Below, one piece after another: positions 9,252 through 19,214 of a stretch of 64,000 bases of DNA; the stretch's first letter is position 1, and every line of letters begins with the position of its first letter. This stretch comes from an uncultured Rhodospirillales bacterium. Its GTDB lineage: Bacteria; Pseudomonadota; Alphaproteobacteria; Acetobacterales; Acetobacteraceae. The DNA is taken from assembly GCA_903823665.1 (NCBI GenBank), contig CAIJTR010000102.1:1-64000 (forward strand). The letters are read 5' to 3'. A program made the position numbers and the translations under genes. The notes below the pieces were generated by a model, which was not told where the DNA came from, did not search any database, and saw nothing but the letters and a program-made list of their open reading frames with translations.

Positions 9252-9328
9252 GGGCGTCTCTCCGAGAAATATTTTTCGTTACAGCGAAGCATGAACCGGA
9301 TTGCCCGCGCCGACAATCGCCGTGGGTG

Positions 9329-11674
9329 TTAACGCGCGTTGTCGCGCACGACGTAGGTGTAGAAGCGGATAGACCCATCGGGCTCGCGCTCGCGGAACAG
9401 GCCCTGGATTTCATTGTCAAAGCCGGGAAACAGATTGGCCCCACGCTCGAACACCTTGAGGTATTCGATCATCGGACGGGCTGCTTCGTCCAGCCGCTCA
9501 CCGGGGACGATGGTGGCGATGCCCGGCGGGTAGACGACAAACATGGTGGTGGCAACACGGCCTTTGATGTCGTCCAGCGGCAGATAGTCCACATTGTTGC
9601 GCGTCATGTGGCGGATGGCGACGTTGGCGGGCATGGCGATTTCGGGGAAGTGGCCACGGCGGAATTGCTGACGTTGCAGCGTGCTGGTGGTGGCTTCCTT
9701 ATAGTAGCTGTGCATCTCGGCACACAGATCGCGCAGGCGCATTCCGGCGTAACGCTCCGGTCGCTTGCGGACAAACTCCGGTATGGCATCTTCAAGTTTG
9801 GCGTTGTCGTCATGCAGGCGCTTGAAGAACACGAGGGCGGAGAGCAGCGTCGCCCCCTTGCTGCTTTCCACGCCAGGGGTGAGCAAGAAGAGGATGGAGT
9901 TGAGGTCGTTCTTTTCCGGCACGATGCGGTTTTCGCGCAGATATTGCGCCAGCACCGGGGCAGGCACGCCGTGGTCTTCATACTGGCCGGTGACGCGGTT
10001 GAAGCCAGGGGTGAGCAGCGTGAGCTTGTTCGGGTCCGTCATCGCATAGCCGGGGGCGACGTGGCGGAAGCCGTGCCAGCCGGCACCGGGGGAGAGTTCC
10101 CAGTATTTCGAATCCATGGAAAGCGCGTCGGTCGGCACGTCCTCCCAACGGATCTTTTCGCCTTCGTGCTCGACAAGATCCGGCACGAAGGGGTCGAAGA
10201 ACCATTGGCGGGCGGTGTCGGTCTCACGCTCTTCGAACTCGGCGCGGATGGCGCGCATCTTTTTGCGCAGTTCGATGCCGAGGCGGATGGTGTCGTCCCA
10301 CAGCACCTCGCCCTGGCGGCCCTTCATCATCTGCGCACCCACATCGAGCGAGGCGAAGAGCGGGTAGAACGGCGAGGTGGACGCGTACATCAGGAAGGTT
10401 TCGTTGAACCGGCGATGCTCAATGCGGCGTTGCTGGCCGCGAATGTGCTCGTCGCGCACATGGATCTGGCTGGCCTGGCTGAAGCTTGCGAGTTGCTTGT
10501 GGGTGCTTTGGGTGCAGAGAATGCCGGGGGAGTTTTCGTCCAGTCCCTCCAGCCCCATCGCAAACCTTCCTTTGAAGATCGGGTGGAATTTGAGGAACCC
10601 GGCCCAGGCTTCGTCGAACAGGATGTAGTCGCAAAGGTGGCCGATCTTCTCCAGGATCATCTGGGCGGAATAGATCGTGCCGTCATAGGTGCATTGCTCG
10701 ATCACCGCACAGCGGAACGGGCGGCGAGCCTGCCACAGCTCCGGGTCCGTCACCAGCGGGTGGTTGCGGATCTGCTCGCGGATGCGCTGCTCGTCCAGGG
10801 CTTCGATGTCGATGGGGCCGATCAGGCCCTGCGGGTTGCGGTCGGTTTCCAGGAACACCGGAATGCCGCCGGCCATCAGCAAGGCGCCGTGATGGGCGGC
10901 CTTGTGGTTGTTGCGGTCGAACAGCACGAGATCGCCCTCAGCGACCAGGGCGGAGAGCACGATCTTGTTGGAGGACGAGGTACCGTTGAGCACGAAATAG
11001 GTGCGCTCCGCCCCGAAGATTTTGGCGGCCTGTTTCTGAGCTTCGAGTGCCGGGCCTTCGTGGATGAGCAGATCGCCGAGATCGAGCACGGAGTTGTCGA
11101 GGTCGTCGCGGAAGACGTTCTCACCGAGATGCTCGACGAAGATGCGCCCCACTGGCGAGCGGCCGTAGAAGACGCCGCCATTGTGGCCGGGGCAGGTCCA
11201 GAGCTGATTGCCTTCCTCGTTGTAATCGAGCAACGCGCCGAAAAACGGGGTTCGCAGGGTCTCGGCGTATTGGCGAAGGCGGGAGGCGAGGTTCTTGGCA
11301 ATGAACTCGGGGGTTTCCTCGGCGAGGAACACGTAGCCATCGGCCTCGTGCAGCACCTCGACGGGAATATCCTCCAGCCGGTGATGGCGGACGAGGATGA
11401 TGATGGGCGTGTCCAGTCCGCGCTTGCGGATGAAGCTGATGAGGGCCGCCATTTTGCCTTGCGGCCCACGCTTGCCCCAATCGACCACCACGCAGCCAAT
11501 GGCGGCATCGGTGCGGATGACCAGCTCCGCGTCATCGGCCTTGCGCGCTTTGACCACGCCGAAGCCGATTTTCTCGATTTCGGCCACGATCTGGGCGAGG
11601 CGTTGGCCCTCAAGGTCCTCGGCATCGAAGGCCGGGGCGCAGATGAGGAACTTGAACCGGCGTTCGTACTGCAT
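9329..11674 (-). CDS. Orn/Lys/Arg decarboxylase, PLP-dependent
   Basis: Fold-type I PLP decarboxylase of the prokaryotic Orn/Lys/Arg class, 781 aa, full length for the family. It has an N-terminal response-regulator-like wing domain (about 1-130), a PLP core and a C-terminal domain. The Schiff-base lysine is K393 in TQSTHKQLASFSQASQIH; GTSSSNKIVLSAL and DRNNHKAAHHGA bind the cofactor phosphate. The reaction makes putrescine, cadaverine or agmatine with CO2 release and consumes a proton, serving polyamine synthesis or acid resistance. The core resembles ornithine decarboxylase (SpeC/SpeF) at least as much as AdiA, but substrate is not certain. It is monocistronic, with AGGGG just before the ATG. 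Confidence 0.88.
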   Translation of the reverse strand: MQYERRFKFLICAPAFDAEDLEGQRLAQIVAEIEKIGFGVVKARKADDAELVIRTDAAIGCVVVDWGKRGPQGKMAALISFIRKRGLDTPIIILVRHHRLEDIPVEVLHEADGYVFLAEETPEFIAKNLASRLRQYAETLRTPFFGALLDYNEEGNQLWTCPGHNGGVFYGRSPVGRIFVEHLGENVFRDDLDNSVLDLGDLLIHEGPALEAQKQAAKIFGAERTYFVLNGTSSSNKIVLSALVAEGDLVLFDRNNHKAAHHGALLMAGGIPVFLETDRNPQGLIGPIDIEALDEQRIREQIRNHPLVTDPELWQARRPFRCAVIEQCTYDGTIYSAQMILEKIGHLCDYILFDEAWAGFLKFHPIFKGRFAMGLEGLDENSPGILCTQSTHKQLASFSQASQIHVRDEHIRGQQRRIEHRRFNETFLMYASTSPFYPLFASLDVGAQMMKGRQGEVLWDDTIRLGIELRKKMRAIRAEFEERETDTARQWFFDPFVPDLVEHEGEKIRWEDVPTDALSMDSKYWELSPGAGWHGFRHVAPGYAMTDPNKLTLLTPGFNRVTGQYEDHGVPAPVLAQYLRENRIVPEKNDLNSILFLLTPGVESSKGATLLSALVFFKRLHDDNAKLEDAIPEFVRKRPERYAGMRLRDLCAEMHSYYKEATTSTLQRQQFRRGHFPEIAMPANVAIRHMTRNNVDYLPLDDIKGRVATTMFVVYPPGIATIVPGERLDEAARPMIEYLKVFERGANLFPGFDNEIQGLFREREPDGSIRFYTYVVRDNAR

Positions 11675-12099
11675 AGGGACCCCTGCGCTTCGCTATGCGG
11701 GCGATGTAGCAGGATGGGGGGGAGCCTGGAAGCCAGGGGCTGCGAAGTGTGTCGCGGTGCTATTGGTTCTGGAATGTGCTGTTGAAGAGCTCTTCCAAAT
11801 GGTCAGGGGGCCATCTGGTCCTGCGGGATTTCAATCATGCATTCAATACCGGTTGGGGGGGAAACGAAGATCGACCCGGCCGCCCGCCGCAAGGCAAAGC
11901 TGGTGCGAGGGATCAACTGCGCCGCAGGATCCGCGTGTGCCGCGCTCTTGTTCGGGTTGGTCGCACGATTTGCCTGACAGCCGGCAGTGTTTGATCGGTG
12001 CAGGGAAGGTCTTTCAAAACGTCCCGAAGCTGGGTCGCCCACTCAAATTTGAGAGCGGCATCGACCGAAATGTCACACAGATCGGTGCAAGCTTGCAGG
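11675..12099. other. Intergenic region, no supported gene
   Basis: About 425 bases upstream of the decarboxylase and downstream of the diiron gene. Short frames on both strands have no recognisable protein pattern. A perfect 12-base palindrome TGCAAGCTTGCA lies at 12086-12097, directly after the diiron stop codon. The decarboxylase promoter must be in the lower part. Nothing else is seen. Confidence 0.6.
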
Positions 12100-12504
12100 C
12101 TATTGGTCGCCGAGTTCCTTCAGGGCTTTGCGAAACGCGTCGCGGTGCCCGGCTTCATCACGGCCAACTTCGCTGAAATGGGCCGCCACTGCTTTGTCAC
12201 CAGCAGCCTCGGCCCGCGACGCCATGTCCGGATACATGCTAGTGGTTTCGTGGTCTTCGCCGCCGATGGCGTCACGCAGGTTGTCAGCATCGCTGCCCGA
12301 CAAGCCAGCGAGTTTGGCATGACCGCTGAAATGATCATGCCATTCGACGTTGGCAATTTTTTCGAACAGATCAGCGAGTTTCACATTCCCCCGCGACCGT
12401 GCGGCATCCGAATACAACCGGTATTTCAGGTACGCGAAAGCCTCGCCAAGCATCGCATCATGAAGGTCTTTGAGCGTGGCCTTGTGTGGCACGGTGGTTG
12501 TCAT
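12100..12504 (-). CDS. Small ferritin-like diiron protein (rubrerythrin-like)
   Basis: Four-helix ferritin-like protein, 134 aa. Carboxylate/His pairs are visible: LGEAFAYLKYRLYSDAA in helix 1, NVEWHDH in helix 2, GGEDHETTSMY in helix 3 and GRDEAGHRDAF in helix 4, the E-ExxH pattern of rubrerythrin erythrin domains. There is no C-terminal rubredoxin. The role would be peroxide reduction or iron handling, by family. The frame is open 81 codons further upstream, but AGGGG eight bases before ATG 12504 and the loss of protein-like sequence before it fix the start. It does not overlap the histidine kinase gene upstream. Confidence 0.8.
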   Translation of the reverse strand: MTTTVPHKATLKDLHDAMLGEAFAYLKYRLYSDAARSRGNVKLADLFEKIANVEWHDHFSGHAKLAGLSGSDADNLRDAIGGEDHETTSMYPDMASRAEAAGDKAVAAHFSEVGRDEAGHRDAFRKALKELGDQ

Positions 12505-12616
12505 CTTGGCCCCTGTCGGTTTGGACGTGGACAAAATAGGGTCAAATGCCAAGATTGCGCGCAACAGACGGAAAATACGCATCTGCAAGGAGGCGATGCG
12601 CGCCTGACCGGCTCTA

Positions 12617-15118
12617 TCAGCTTTCCACTTTCGCGTTATCCAGCGCTGTGCGAATGGCGTCGGCCAGTTCTTGCCGGGTGAACGGCTTTCTGAGGAACTG
12701 CAGTCTTGGTGCGATAGTATTGGGGCCGCCTGCGTCAGGGAACCCACTCATCAGCAGCGCGGGCATTGCGGGGCATAGATAGCGCGCCTGTTCCGCGAGG
12801 TCTGTGCCGGACATGCCATCGGGCATCGCAACATCCGTGAGCAGCAGGCTGAACGGGCCGGAGGTTCTAAGGTGCTGCATGGCCTCGGGGCCGCTGGAGG
12901 CTTCACTGACGTCATAGCCAAGGCTTGCGAGAACGGAGCGCAGGGTGTTTCGCACCGCCTCATTGTCGTCCACAACCAGCAGGCGCTCATGGCCCGAAGG
13001 CGGCTGCGTTGAGGGCTCTGGCAATGCCACGGCCTCACCCAATGCGCATGGCAGCCACATGGCGATGGTGGTGCCATGGCCGGGCTCACTCTCGATGGAG
13101 AGATACCCACCGGACTGTTTCACGAAGCCATCCACCATGCTGAGGCCCAGCCCGGTGCCCTCGCCGAATGGCTTGGTGGTGAAGAATGGATCAGTGGCCT
13201 GGGCCAAGGTTTCGGGGGACATTCCCATGCCCGTGTCCGTCACGGCGAGCACGACGAAATCGCCTTCATGCTCGGATGACGGCTTGGCACGATGCGCGCT
13301 GATGGAAAGCATGCCGCCCTTGGGCATGGCATCGCGGGCGTTGACGGCAACATTGAGCAGCGCGTCACCCACCTGAGACGGGTCCACCTCAATGGCAGGC
13401 AGGTCCGGCTCGATGTCGGTGTAAAGGGAAACATTGTCACCGATCGTTCGCCGGATCAGTTCAATCTGATCGGGAAGATAGCGGGCAAGGTCGAGCGCCT
13501 GCGGCGTGAGGGTTTGCCGACGGGAATAGGCGAGCAGCCGATGCGTGAGGCCACCGCCCGCTTTGGCAGCCGTGAGGATGACCTTGGCGTGTTCATGTTG
13601 TTCAGAGTGGCTGGTAAGGTCCTCCGCCAGCATTTCTGCGCTCAGGCTTATGGCGGCAAGAAGATTGTTGAAGTCATGCGCGATGCCGCCGGCCAGGCGG
13701 CCGATTGATTCAAGACGCTGCGCCTCGCGCATTTGCATGGCTTGGCGGCGGACCTGGGTGATGTCTGTGAACGTTCTGACGACACCGCCATCTGGCAATG
13801 CGGTACTACGGACTTCCAAAATGGTGCCGTCCGGACGCTCACGTTCATACAGTTGCGCGAAAGGTAACGAACTACTAGGGTTAAAGGTGGCTCGTTCGGC
13901 CGCTGGCAAATGATCGAACTCGCCATTCTTGTGTTGATAGCGCCAGATTTCCGAAAAATACGGCATCTTTTGCATCATTTCGGCAGGCAAATCCAACAAC
14001 TCAAGCACCCGATTGTTGTAAACCACGATCCTGCCCGTGGGATCCGCCACGAAAAGACCCTGGCTCATATTGTCGAGGGTGGACTGCAGGACTTTGGCCT
14101 GGGTCGCCATTTTATGACTTTGCTCAGCAAGGCTGGCTTGGGCGTTCTCCGTCATAACAAATTGCCGGTTGAAGGCGAACAGCAAGGCCACCAGTGTCCC
14201 GAAGATGCAAAGGACGCCGATCGCAAGTTGAATGGCCTGCTGCCGCCATTTTGTCAGCGCCATGCGTTCGGCGGTGACGATGTCGATCACCAGCGGATAG
14301 GCCCGAAGCACATGGACCGAGACCAAGTTAGTCCCTGGGCCGTCAAACTGAGCAGGACCTTGGTAAAATCCACCGCCTTCTGCCACTGCCTTGTAGAACA
14401 GCCGCGACGACGGCAGTTTCTGTCCGATTACCGATGAGCCCTGAGGATATCGGATAAGAATTATTCCATCTCGCCGGGCGAATGTAATACTTGAACCCTG
14501 ACCGAAACCCAAGGCTCGATAAATCTCTTTGAAGTAATCGATCCGCATCGACGCGGTCATTACGCCAAGAAAGCTGCCGTCTGGCGCACTTATCCTGCGC
14601 GTCATGTAAAACGTTAAAGAACCACTTGCCCGGCTTTCGACTGGAGTGGAGATCTCCAATGCGTTGACGCTGCTGGCTTGTTGAAGGCGGAAGTATTCCC
14701 GGTCAGCCACGTTGACGGGCTTGGGCGGCCATGACCGTGTACTGTTAACAACCTGACCCATCGTATCAATGATGACGAAGGCCTCGACCTGCGGCAGATT
14801 GATAAGGCGGGCCTGCAATTCGTCAAACCCTGCCTTCGAGCCAAACTCTCGTTGCAGGTCTGCTGGGCTGGAGACGTGACGACTGGCAATTGCGCTTGCC
14901 ATGTCAGCAAGCTCGATATCCGCCGCCTGCAACGCGCGCGTGGTCTGTTCCGCAAGAACGATACCCAGTCTGCCACTTTCCCGCTGGACGCCTTCGATGG
15001 CGTCACGGCGAAGTGCAACGACGACCACGATGCTGAACAGGATAATCCCGAGCAGAACAGCGACACCCCACCCGAGAACAAACCGCTGTCGGCTGGGGGC
15101 GTTGAACGTGCTCAGCAT
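12617..15118 (-). CDS. Membrane hybrid sensor histidine kinase
   Basis: Hybrid two-component sensor, 833 aa. Order of domains: TM1 (about 17-37), a periplasmic PDC/dCache-type sensor (about 45-290), TM2 (about 295-317), a short coiled stretch, a PAS domain (about 345-450), HisKA with the phospho-acceptor H481 in GGIAHDFNNLL, an HATPase domain (NARDAMPKGG, DTGMGM, FFTTKPFGEGTGLGL) and a C-terminal receiver with D762 in LLTDVAMPDG. HDFNN places it in the family of kinases often lacking a separate dedicated regulator nearby. No partner response regulator is adjacent, so output is unknown. AAGGGAT precedes the ATG. Confidence 0.93.
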   Translation of the reverse strand: MLSTFNAPSRQRFVLGWGVAVLLGIILFSIVVVVALRRDAIEGVQRESGRLGIVLAEQTTRALQAADIELADMASAIASRHVSSPADLQREFGSKAGFDELQARLINLPQVEAFVIIDTMGQVVNSTRSWPPKPVNVADREYFRLQQASSVNALEISTPVESRASGSLTFYMTRRISAPDGSFLGVMTASMRIDYFKEIYRALGFGQGSSITFARRDGIILIRYPQGSSVIGQKLPSSRLFYKAVAEGGGFYQGPAQFDGPGTNLVSVHVLRAYPLVIDIVTAERMALTKWRQQAIQLAIGVLCIFGTLVALLFAFNRQFVMTENAQASLAEQSHKMATQAKVLQSTLDNMSQGLFVADPTGRIVVYNNRVLELLDLPAEMMQKMPYFSEIWRYQHKNGEFDHLPAAERATFNPSSSLPFAQLYERERPDGTILEVRSTALPDGGVVRTFTDITQVRRQAMQMREAQRLESIGRLAGGIAHDFNNLLAAISLSAEMLAEDLTSHSEQHEHAKVILTAAKAGGGLTHRLLAYSRRQTLTPQALDLARYLPDQIELIRRTIGDNVSLYTDIEPDLPAIEVDPSQVGDALLNVAVNARDAMPKGGMLSISAHRAKPSSEHEGDFVVLAVTDTGMGMSPETLAQATDPFFTTKPFGEGTGLGLSMVDGFVKQSGGYLSIESEPGHGTTIAMWLPCALGEAVALPEPSTQPPSGHERLLVVDDNEAVRNTLRSVLASLGYDVSEASSGPEAMQHLRTSGPFSLLLTDVAMPDGMSGTDLAEQARYLCPAMPALLMSGFPDAGGPNTIAPRLQFLRKPFTRQELADAIRTALDNAKVES

Positions 15119-15648
15119 TATCCCTTATGCTCCGACGAAACACCAAACGTTGCCAGATCTGTCGTGTTGATCCATAAATTAATCGCACTCGCCTTTGGAG
15201 TGCGTAAACCTCGCAGAGAAATACAATTTTACTTAGTAAATTTTTGTTGGGGCTAATGCGTCCGAGTTCTTCGTGCTGCTCTCTCGACCGGAGGGTGCCG
15301 TCACAAAAGTGCAGAAGGTTGGTTATAGCCGGCCTCAGCGTGGCAGCTTAGCAGGTTTTTTCTTCTTTGCGTCATTACAACGACGCGCGCGACCATATCG
15401 TTACGCTATGAGAGACGGCCTCCGGGCGCTGGCCGGTCATGCCAGGGTGGCGCAAATTATGTTCGTTGAATATTGCTGCTTCTCAAGTTCACATAATCGT
15501 GGCCGCGACCTGCCCCTTTAAGTCCCCCTCTCATTGGACGGATAGGATCGCTGCTCCAAAGCTACGCATCATTGGTGTCCATTGTCGTCGAGCAACACCG
15601 GCAGCGCTGGCATGGGCGCGCCGCTGGTGTTGACCGTCGTAAGGCGAG
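15119..15648. promoter_or_regulatory. Intergenic region with two hairpins
   Basis: About 530 bases without a supported gene. Near the kinase start the DNA is AT-rich and holds a 7-bp-stem hairpin (CGCACTC/GAGTGCG, 15184-15204) and a small palindrome TTTAC-TTA-GTAAA at about 15228-15242, probably the kinase promoter region. At the other end, 15594-15631 forms an imperfect long stem-loop (AACACCG... with ...CGCTGGTGTT) just after the stop of the minus-strand solute-binding protein gene. It may act as its terminator, although no T-run follows. The middle holds nothing I can name. Confidence 0.45.
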
Positions 15649-16842
15649 TTAGCTCTTATTGCCGACCTTCTGGTCCCAGATTTTGAACGCTGTTACCATT
15701 GAGTCCGGCTTCAGCGGCAATTCGATGGGGTTGTTGGCGATAAGATCGGCATATTCCGCACGGCCAAATTCCTTGATCACATCCTGGCTTTTCTGGGGGG
15801 CCAGGCTGAGCGGCACGTTGCGCACCGCAGGGCCTGGATAGAGATAGCCATCGTCATAGGCCTCCGCCTGGATCTTTGGCGTCAGCATGAACGCCATCAT
15901 GTCGAGCACCACGGCGAGGCGATCATCCGGAATGCCCTTCGGCACACACATGAAGAAGGCGTCGGACACCCAATGGAACCCCTTCAAGGTGCCGATGCGG
16001 GCCTCCGCCGGCACCACGCCGAGGGCACGCGGATTGATGTCCCAGCCGGTGGTGCTGACGATGATATCGCGCGAGCCTTCACCGAGTTCCTTCATCGTGG
16101 CACCGGTGCCCGCCGGGTAATATTCGATGGTTTTGCCGATTTCCTGCAGATAGGCCCAGGTTTTGTCCCAGCCATTGACGGGGTCGGTGACATCCTTGTC
16201 GCCGAGCAGATATGGCAGCCCCATCATGAAGGTGCGGCCAGGGCCGGAATTGCTGGGTCGGCCATACATGAAACGCTTCGGATGAGCGCGTGCCCAGTCG
16301 AGCAGTTCCTCAGCGGTGGTTGGCACCTGCTTCACGCGATCCGGCATGTATTCGATCAGCGGGCCGGACGGGTAATAGCTCACCACAGTGCCGTAACCAG
16401 CGCCTTGAGCGCGGTGCAGGTTCAGTGCTGCGGGCTCGAAGTTCTGCTCGATGTTCGGGAATTTTTCAGCAAAATCGGGGAACACGCGTCGCCAGAGATT
16501 GAGACTAAGGCCGGCGGCGAGGCCGTCACTGCCGGACAGCACAAGGTCGATGTCGGAACGGCCGGCATCCTGCTGCGCCTTGATCTTGCCGGCGAGTTCG
16601 GGTGCCGTCGCCTTCACGAAGGCAATGTGGGAGACCAGCTTGGGGTTGGCGGCCTGGTATTCCTGGAAGCCGGATTGCAGCAGCGCCAATGCCCCGCCGA
16701 CATCGAGAATGCTGAGTGCGACGGGCGACGCAGGCAGCGCGAGGGCGGCAGCTCGGGCGAGCAAGGGGGCCGAGCCGGTGGCAACGGCGGCAAACCCCGC
16801 CATCACGCCACGGCGGCGCAACGAAAGACGATCATGCGGCAT
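15649..16842 (-). CDS. Orphan extracellular solute-binding protein in the nag operon
   Basis: Type 2 periplasmic binding protein of the PotD/iron/thiamine-binding class, 397 aa. The N-terminus [20 protein letters not shown] resembles a twin-arginine signal followed by a hydrophobic stretch to about residue 32. The mature part begins VALSILDVGGALALLQ. ATG 16842 has GAGGAG seven bases before it and overlaps the nagA stop by 11 bases, so the gene is part of the nagB-nagA unit. No permease or ATPase gene is adjacent. Its ligand might be an amino sugar, but that is only from context; polyamine- or spermidine-type ligands fit the fold as well. Confidence 0.75.
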   Translation of the reverse strand: MPHDRLSLRRRGVMAGFAAVATGSAPLLARAAALALPASPVALSILDVGGALALLQSGFQEYQAANPKLVSHIAFVKATAPELAGKIKAQQDAGRSDIDLVLSGSDGLAAGLSLNLWRRVFPDFAEKFPNIEQNFEPAALNLHRAQGAGYGTVVSYYPSGPLIEYMPDRVKQVPTTAEELLDWARAHPKRFMYGRPSNSGPGRTFMMGLPYLLGDKDVTDPVNGWDKTWAYLQEIGKTIEYYPAGTGATMKELGEGSRDIIVSTTGWDINPRALGVVPAEARIGTLKGFHWVSDAFFMCVPKGIPDDRLAVVLDMMAFMLTPKIQAEAYDDGYLYPGPAVRNVPLSLAPQKSQDVIKEFGRAEYADLIANNPIELPLKPDSMVTAFKIWDQKVGNKS

Positions 16843-17887
16843 GCGGATTCTCCTCAATGTCAGTGGAAGGCGGGAAGCGTCGGCTGATCGGGCCGATATC
16901 AAGGCTGCGGAGAACCAGATCATCAGACCACAGCAGCCGGCCGGGCGGACGACTCAGACGGTGCGAACGAAAGACGGGGGCCAGCATTTCAGCCGGGCGG
17001 ACGCTGGCCATTGCCAAGGCCTCGGCGGGGCTTGCGATGTTCCAGCGCACCAGATTGCGCACGGCTTGATCGAGACAAAGGGCCGAACCGGCAAGGCCCA
17101 CCTGACCGGGTAGCCGGACGCTGGCGTCATCCTCACGCTGCACGGTCATGCCGGCAAATGGATAAAGGCCCGGGGCGGTGGCGGCGGCCGATACGGCATC
17201 GGTCACCAGCATGGCGCGGCCTGCTGCGGCGCGGATCAGCACCTTCAGCGCATGCGGCGGAATGTGGATGCCGTCGGCGATCAAGGTTGGCGCGACCCGG
17301 TCTTCGGCGAGTTGCGCGAAGATGGGGTTGGCGAGTTTGGGCAGCGTCTGCGGCAGGCCGTTGCCGAGATGAGTGGCGAGACTGGCACCGGCTTCTGCGG
17401 CTGCGGCAACTTGGTCGAAATCTGCCGCCGAATGGCCGATCGCCACCAATTTGCCCGCGGCACGGGCGGCACGGATGAACGCCACGGCACCGGGCAGTTC
17501 GGCTGCGATGGTGATCAGCAGGATCGGGCGGGACAGGCCACGTTCCAGGCGCTCCACCAGCGCGTAGTCCGGCGGTGCCATCGCATCGGGCGGATGGCAA
17601 CCGCAAAAGCCAGGTTCAGGGCTGAGGAACGGGCCTTCAAGGTGGTAGCCAGGGCAAAGCGCACTTGCCAGCGGGCTGTCGGCAATCGCGGCGTCCAGAG
17701 CCGCAAAACGTTCGGCGAGTTGATTGGGCATCGCGGTGATGAGCGTGGGCAGCAGGCAGGTGACACCTGTTGCCAGCAGCGCTTCCATCGCAATTTCGAT
17801 CTGCGCCCGGGTCAGGCTGGCACCGGCATTGAAATCGATCCCGGCGAAACCGTTGACCTGCAGATCGACCAGACCGCTTGAATTCAT
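16832..17887 (-). CDS. nagA: N-acetylglucosamine-6-phosphate deacetylase
   Basis: Removes acetate from GlcNAc-6-phosphate in amino-sugar and wall-recycling catabolism. Amidohydrolase TIM-barrel, 351 aa. Metal and catalytic residues are in place: E84 in [10 protein letters not shown]152 in IGHSAADF, H173 in ATHLGNG and D230 in LVTDAVSAA. It is about 30 residues shorter than usual because it starts at [12 protein letters not shown], the first barrel strand. The N-terminal part of the small beta-domain is missing and no in-frame upstream start supplies it. The start overlaps the nagB stop by four bases. Confidence 0.88.
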   Translation of the reverse strand: MNSSGLVDLQVNGFAGIDFNAGASLTRAQIEIAMEALLATGVTCLLPTLITAMPNQLAERFAALDAAIADSPLASALCPGYHLEGPFLSPEPGFCGCHPPDAMAPPDYALVERLERGLSRPILLITIAAELPGAVAFIRAARAAGKLVAIGHSAADFDQVAAAAEAGASLATHLGNGLPQTLPKLANPIFAQLAEDRVAPTLIADGIHIPPHALKVLIRAAAGRAMLVTDAVSAAATAPGLYPFAGMTVQREDDASVRLPGQVGLAGSALCLDQAVRNLVRWNIASPAEALAMASVRPAEMLAPVFRSHRLSRPPGRLLWSDDLVLRSLDIGPISRRFPPSTDIEENPHAA

Positions 17888-18645
17888 GCCGCCATGGCCG
17901 GCTTGTGGTGCAGCAGCGAGGCCGAAGCAGGGTCGAGGAACAGCATGGTGTGGCCGTGCTGCTGGAGGATAGAAGCTGGAACATCCGGGCTGACGGCACC
18001 CTCCAGCGTGGCCTTGACGGCGCGGGCCTTGCGCTCATCGGGCGCGGACAGAAGGATCAACCGACTTTTCAGAATTTGCCGGATGCTCATGGAAATCGCG
18101 TGCTTCGGCACCGCCTCCAGCGTCGGAAACCAACCCTCGCCAAGTTGCTGATGGCGGCAGGCCTCATCGAGTTCGACCACCAGGAATGGCTCAGTGGTGG
18201 TGAAATCCGCAGGCGGATCGTTGAAGGCCAGATGGGCATTTTCGCCAATACCGGCGAAGCAGACATCTATGTCATGGCCAGAAATCGCGGCGTTTAGTCT
18301 TGCAAGCTCCGCAGAGGTGTTTGCGGCGTCACCATCAACCGGCACGAAATGCGGTTGATGCGGAAGTTTTGCCAGGAAGCGGCCGCGCAAATAGCGACGG
18401 AAGCTGGCGCGATGGCTCTCGGGCAAGCCGACATATTCGTCGAGGTGGAAGGCGGTGACGCGCGACCAGTCGATGCCCGAGGTGACCGCGAGATGTTCGA
18501 GCGTGGCGAACTGGCTCATGCCGGTGGCCAGAATGATGCTTGCATGTCCGCGTTCGGCGATGGCGGCGGTCATTGCAGCAGCCCCGATCCGGGCCACTGC
18601 GGCCCCCAATGCTTCAACGTTCGGGCAGAGGCGAACATCGATCAT
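17884..18645 (-). CDS. nagB: Glucosamine-6-phosphate deaminase
   Basis: Converts glucosamine-6-phosphate to fructose-6-phosphate and ammonia; 253 aa, cytoplasmic. LATGMS binds the phosphate, FHLDEYVGL carries the conserved Asp, and [13 protein letters not shown] is the catalytic loop. In E. coli NagB that loop reads NDGHIAFNE, so the general base Asp is Asn and the Glu is Asp here, variants seen in other deaminase/isomerase relatives. I chose ATG 18645 by alignment with known N-termini; an ATG at 18687 is also possible. Its product feeds glycolysis after NagA. The island boundary lies only about 170 bases upstream, so its native promoter may have been altered. Confidence 0.82.
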   Translation of the reverse strand: MIDVRLCPNVEALGAAVARIGAAAMTAAIAERGHASIILATGMSQFATLEHLAVTSGIDWSRVTAFHLDEYVGLPESHRASFRRYLRGRFLAKLPHQPHFVPVDGDAANTSAELARLNAAISGHDIDVCFAGIGENAHLAFNDPPADFTTTEPFLVVELDEACRHQQLGEGWFPTLEAVPKHAISMSIRQILKSRLILLSAPDERKARAVKATLEGAVSPDVPASILQQHGHTMLFLDPASASLLHHKPAMAA

Positions 18646-18812
18646 CGCTTTGGTTGGCTCCAGGCTGGCATGCGGTTCCGGGTTCATGTGACCGGCCCCG
18701 CCATCTCGGACCGCAATCGCGCAAACTGTCAACCTCAGGCGGCGTACTGGAGTGCTTCGCCCGGGTGGAGGAGCAAAGTGACTGGATGGAAGATCGACCA
18801 CAATGTTGCGGC

Positions 18813-18829
18813 TGGCGGAGAGTGTGGGA
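18813..18829 (+). repeat. Left attachment-site copy (17 bp)
   Basis: TGGCGGAGAGTGTGGGA, identical to the last 17 bases of the tRNA-Ser gene at 25778-25794, in direct orientation. It equals CCA, discriminator, acceptor stem and start of the T-stem of that tRNA read on the minus strand. Flanking bases differ on both sides. It marks the integrase-distal end of the island. Confidence 0.88.
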
Positions 18830-19214
18830 GGGTCCGCCAGATGGCCCATAAGGCCCTGAAACAGCAGAAAACTGCGCTGGAGCAATACGAAACGTGGGTA
18901 ATGTGCGTGGGTGAAGTGAGACATCGCGTGAGCTATTTAGGGTGCCTCTAAGGCCCATTGAAATGCCGTCATCCGCTGGCGTTGGGCAGACAGGTGTTCG
19001 CCCTAACGTCGATGGTCAGTGCGGCGGACAAGTTGGAATCGAACCGCCGTGCATAGTGATGCTTGGGCTGCGCCTGAAAACTAATTTGCTCGATATTCGT
19101 TCGGAACCCCGCAGGGAACTGCGCTCGCGACGGTAGACCTGTTCCCCATAACCGTTCAATTTGAATGGCCCCGCCCCGAACCCAGCAGAAAACTGCCATT
19201 TTCTACCATTTAGA
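18830..19214. other. Island left end, no supported gene
   Basis: About 385 bases between the left attachment copy and the stop of the ParB-like gene. Short frames on both strands show no family pattern. A T-arm-like string (GGTTCGATTCC on the minus strand near 19034-19044) does not fold into a tRNA. Nothing else is recognised; it may hold the terminator of the ParB-like gene and integrase-binding arm sites. Confidence 0.5.

Noticed and set aside
9326-11785. An 819-residue open frame on the plus strand opposite the decarboxylase
   Set aside because: Antisense shadow produced by GC-rich third positions; no family pattern, rich in Gly/Val/His, while the minus strand encodes a complete PLP enzyme.
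11803-12042. A 79-residue minus-strand frame in the gap above the decarboxylase
   Set aside because: No ribosome-binding site, no family pattern, low-complexity composition.
15273-15521. An 82-residue plus-strand frame upstream of the sensor kinase
   Set aside because: No ribosome-binding site or protein-like pattern; in a regulatory gap.
19025-19050. A tRNA T-arm-like string (GGTTCGATTCC on the minus strand)
   Set aside because: The flanking bases do not pair into a T-stem and no acceptor, D or anticodon arms are found.
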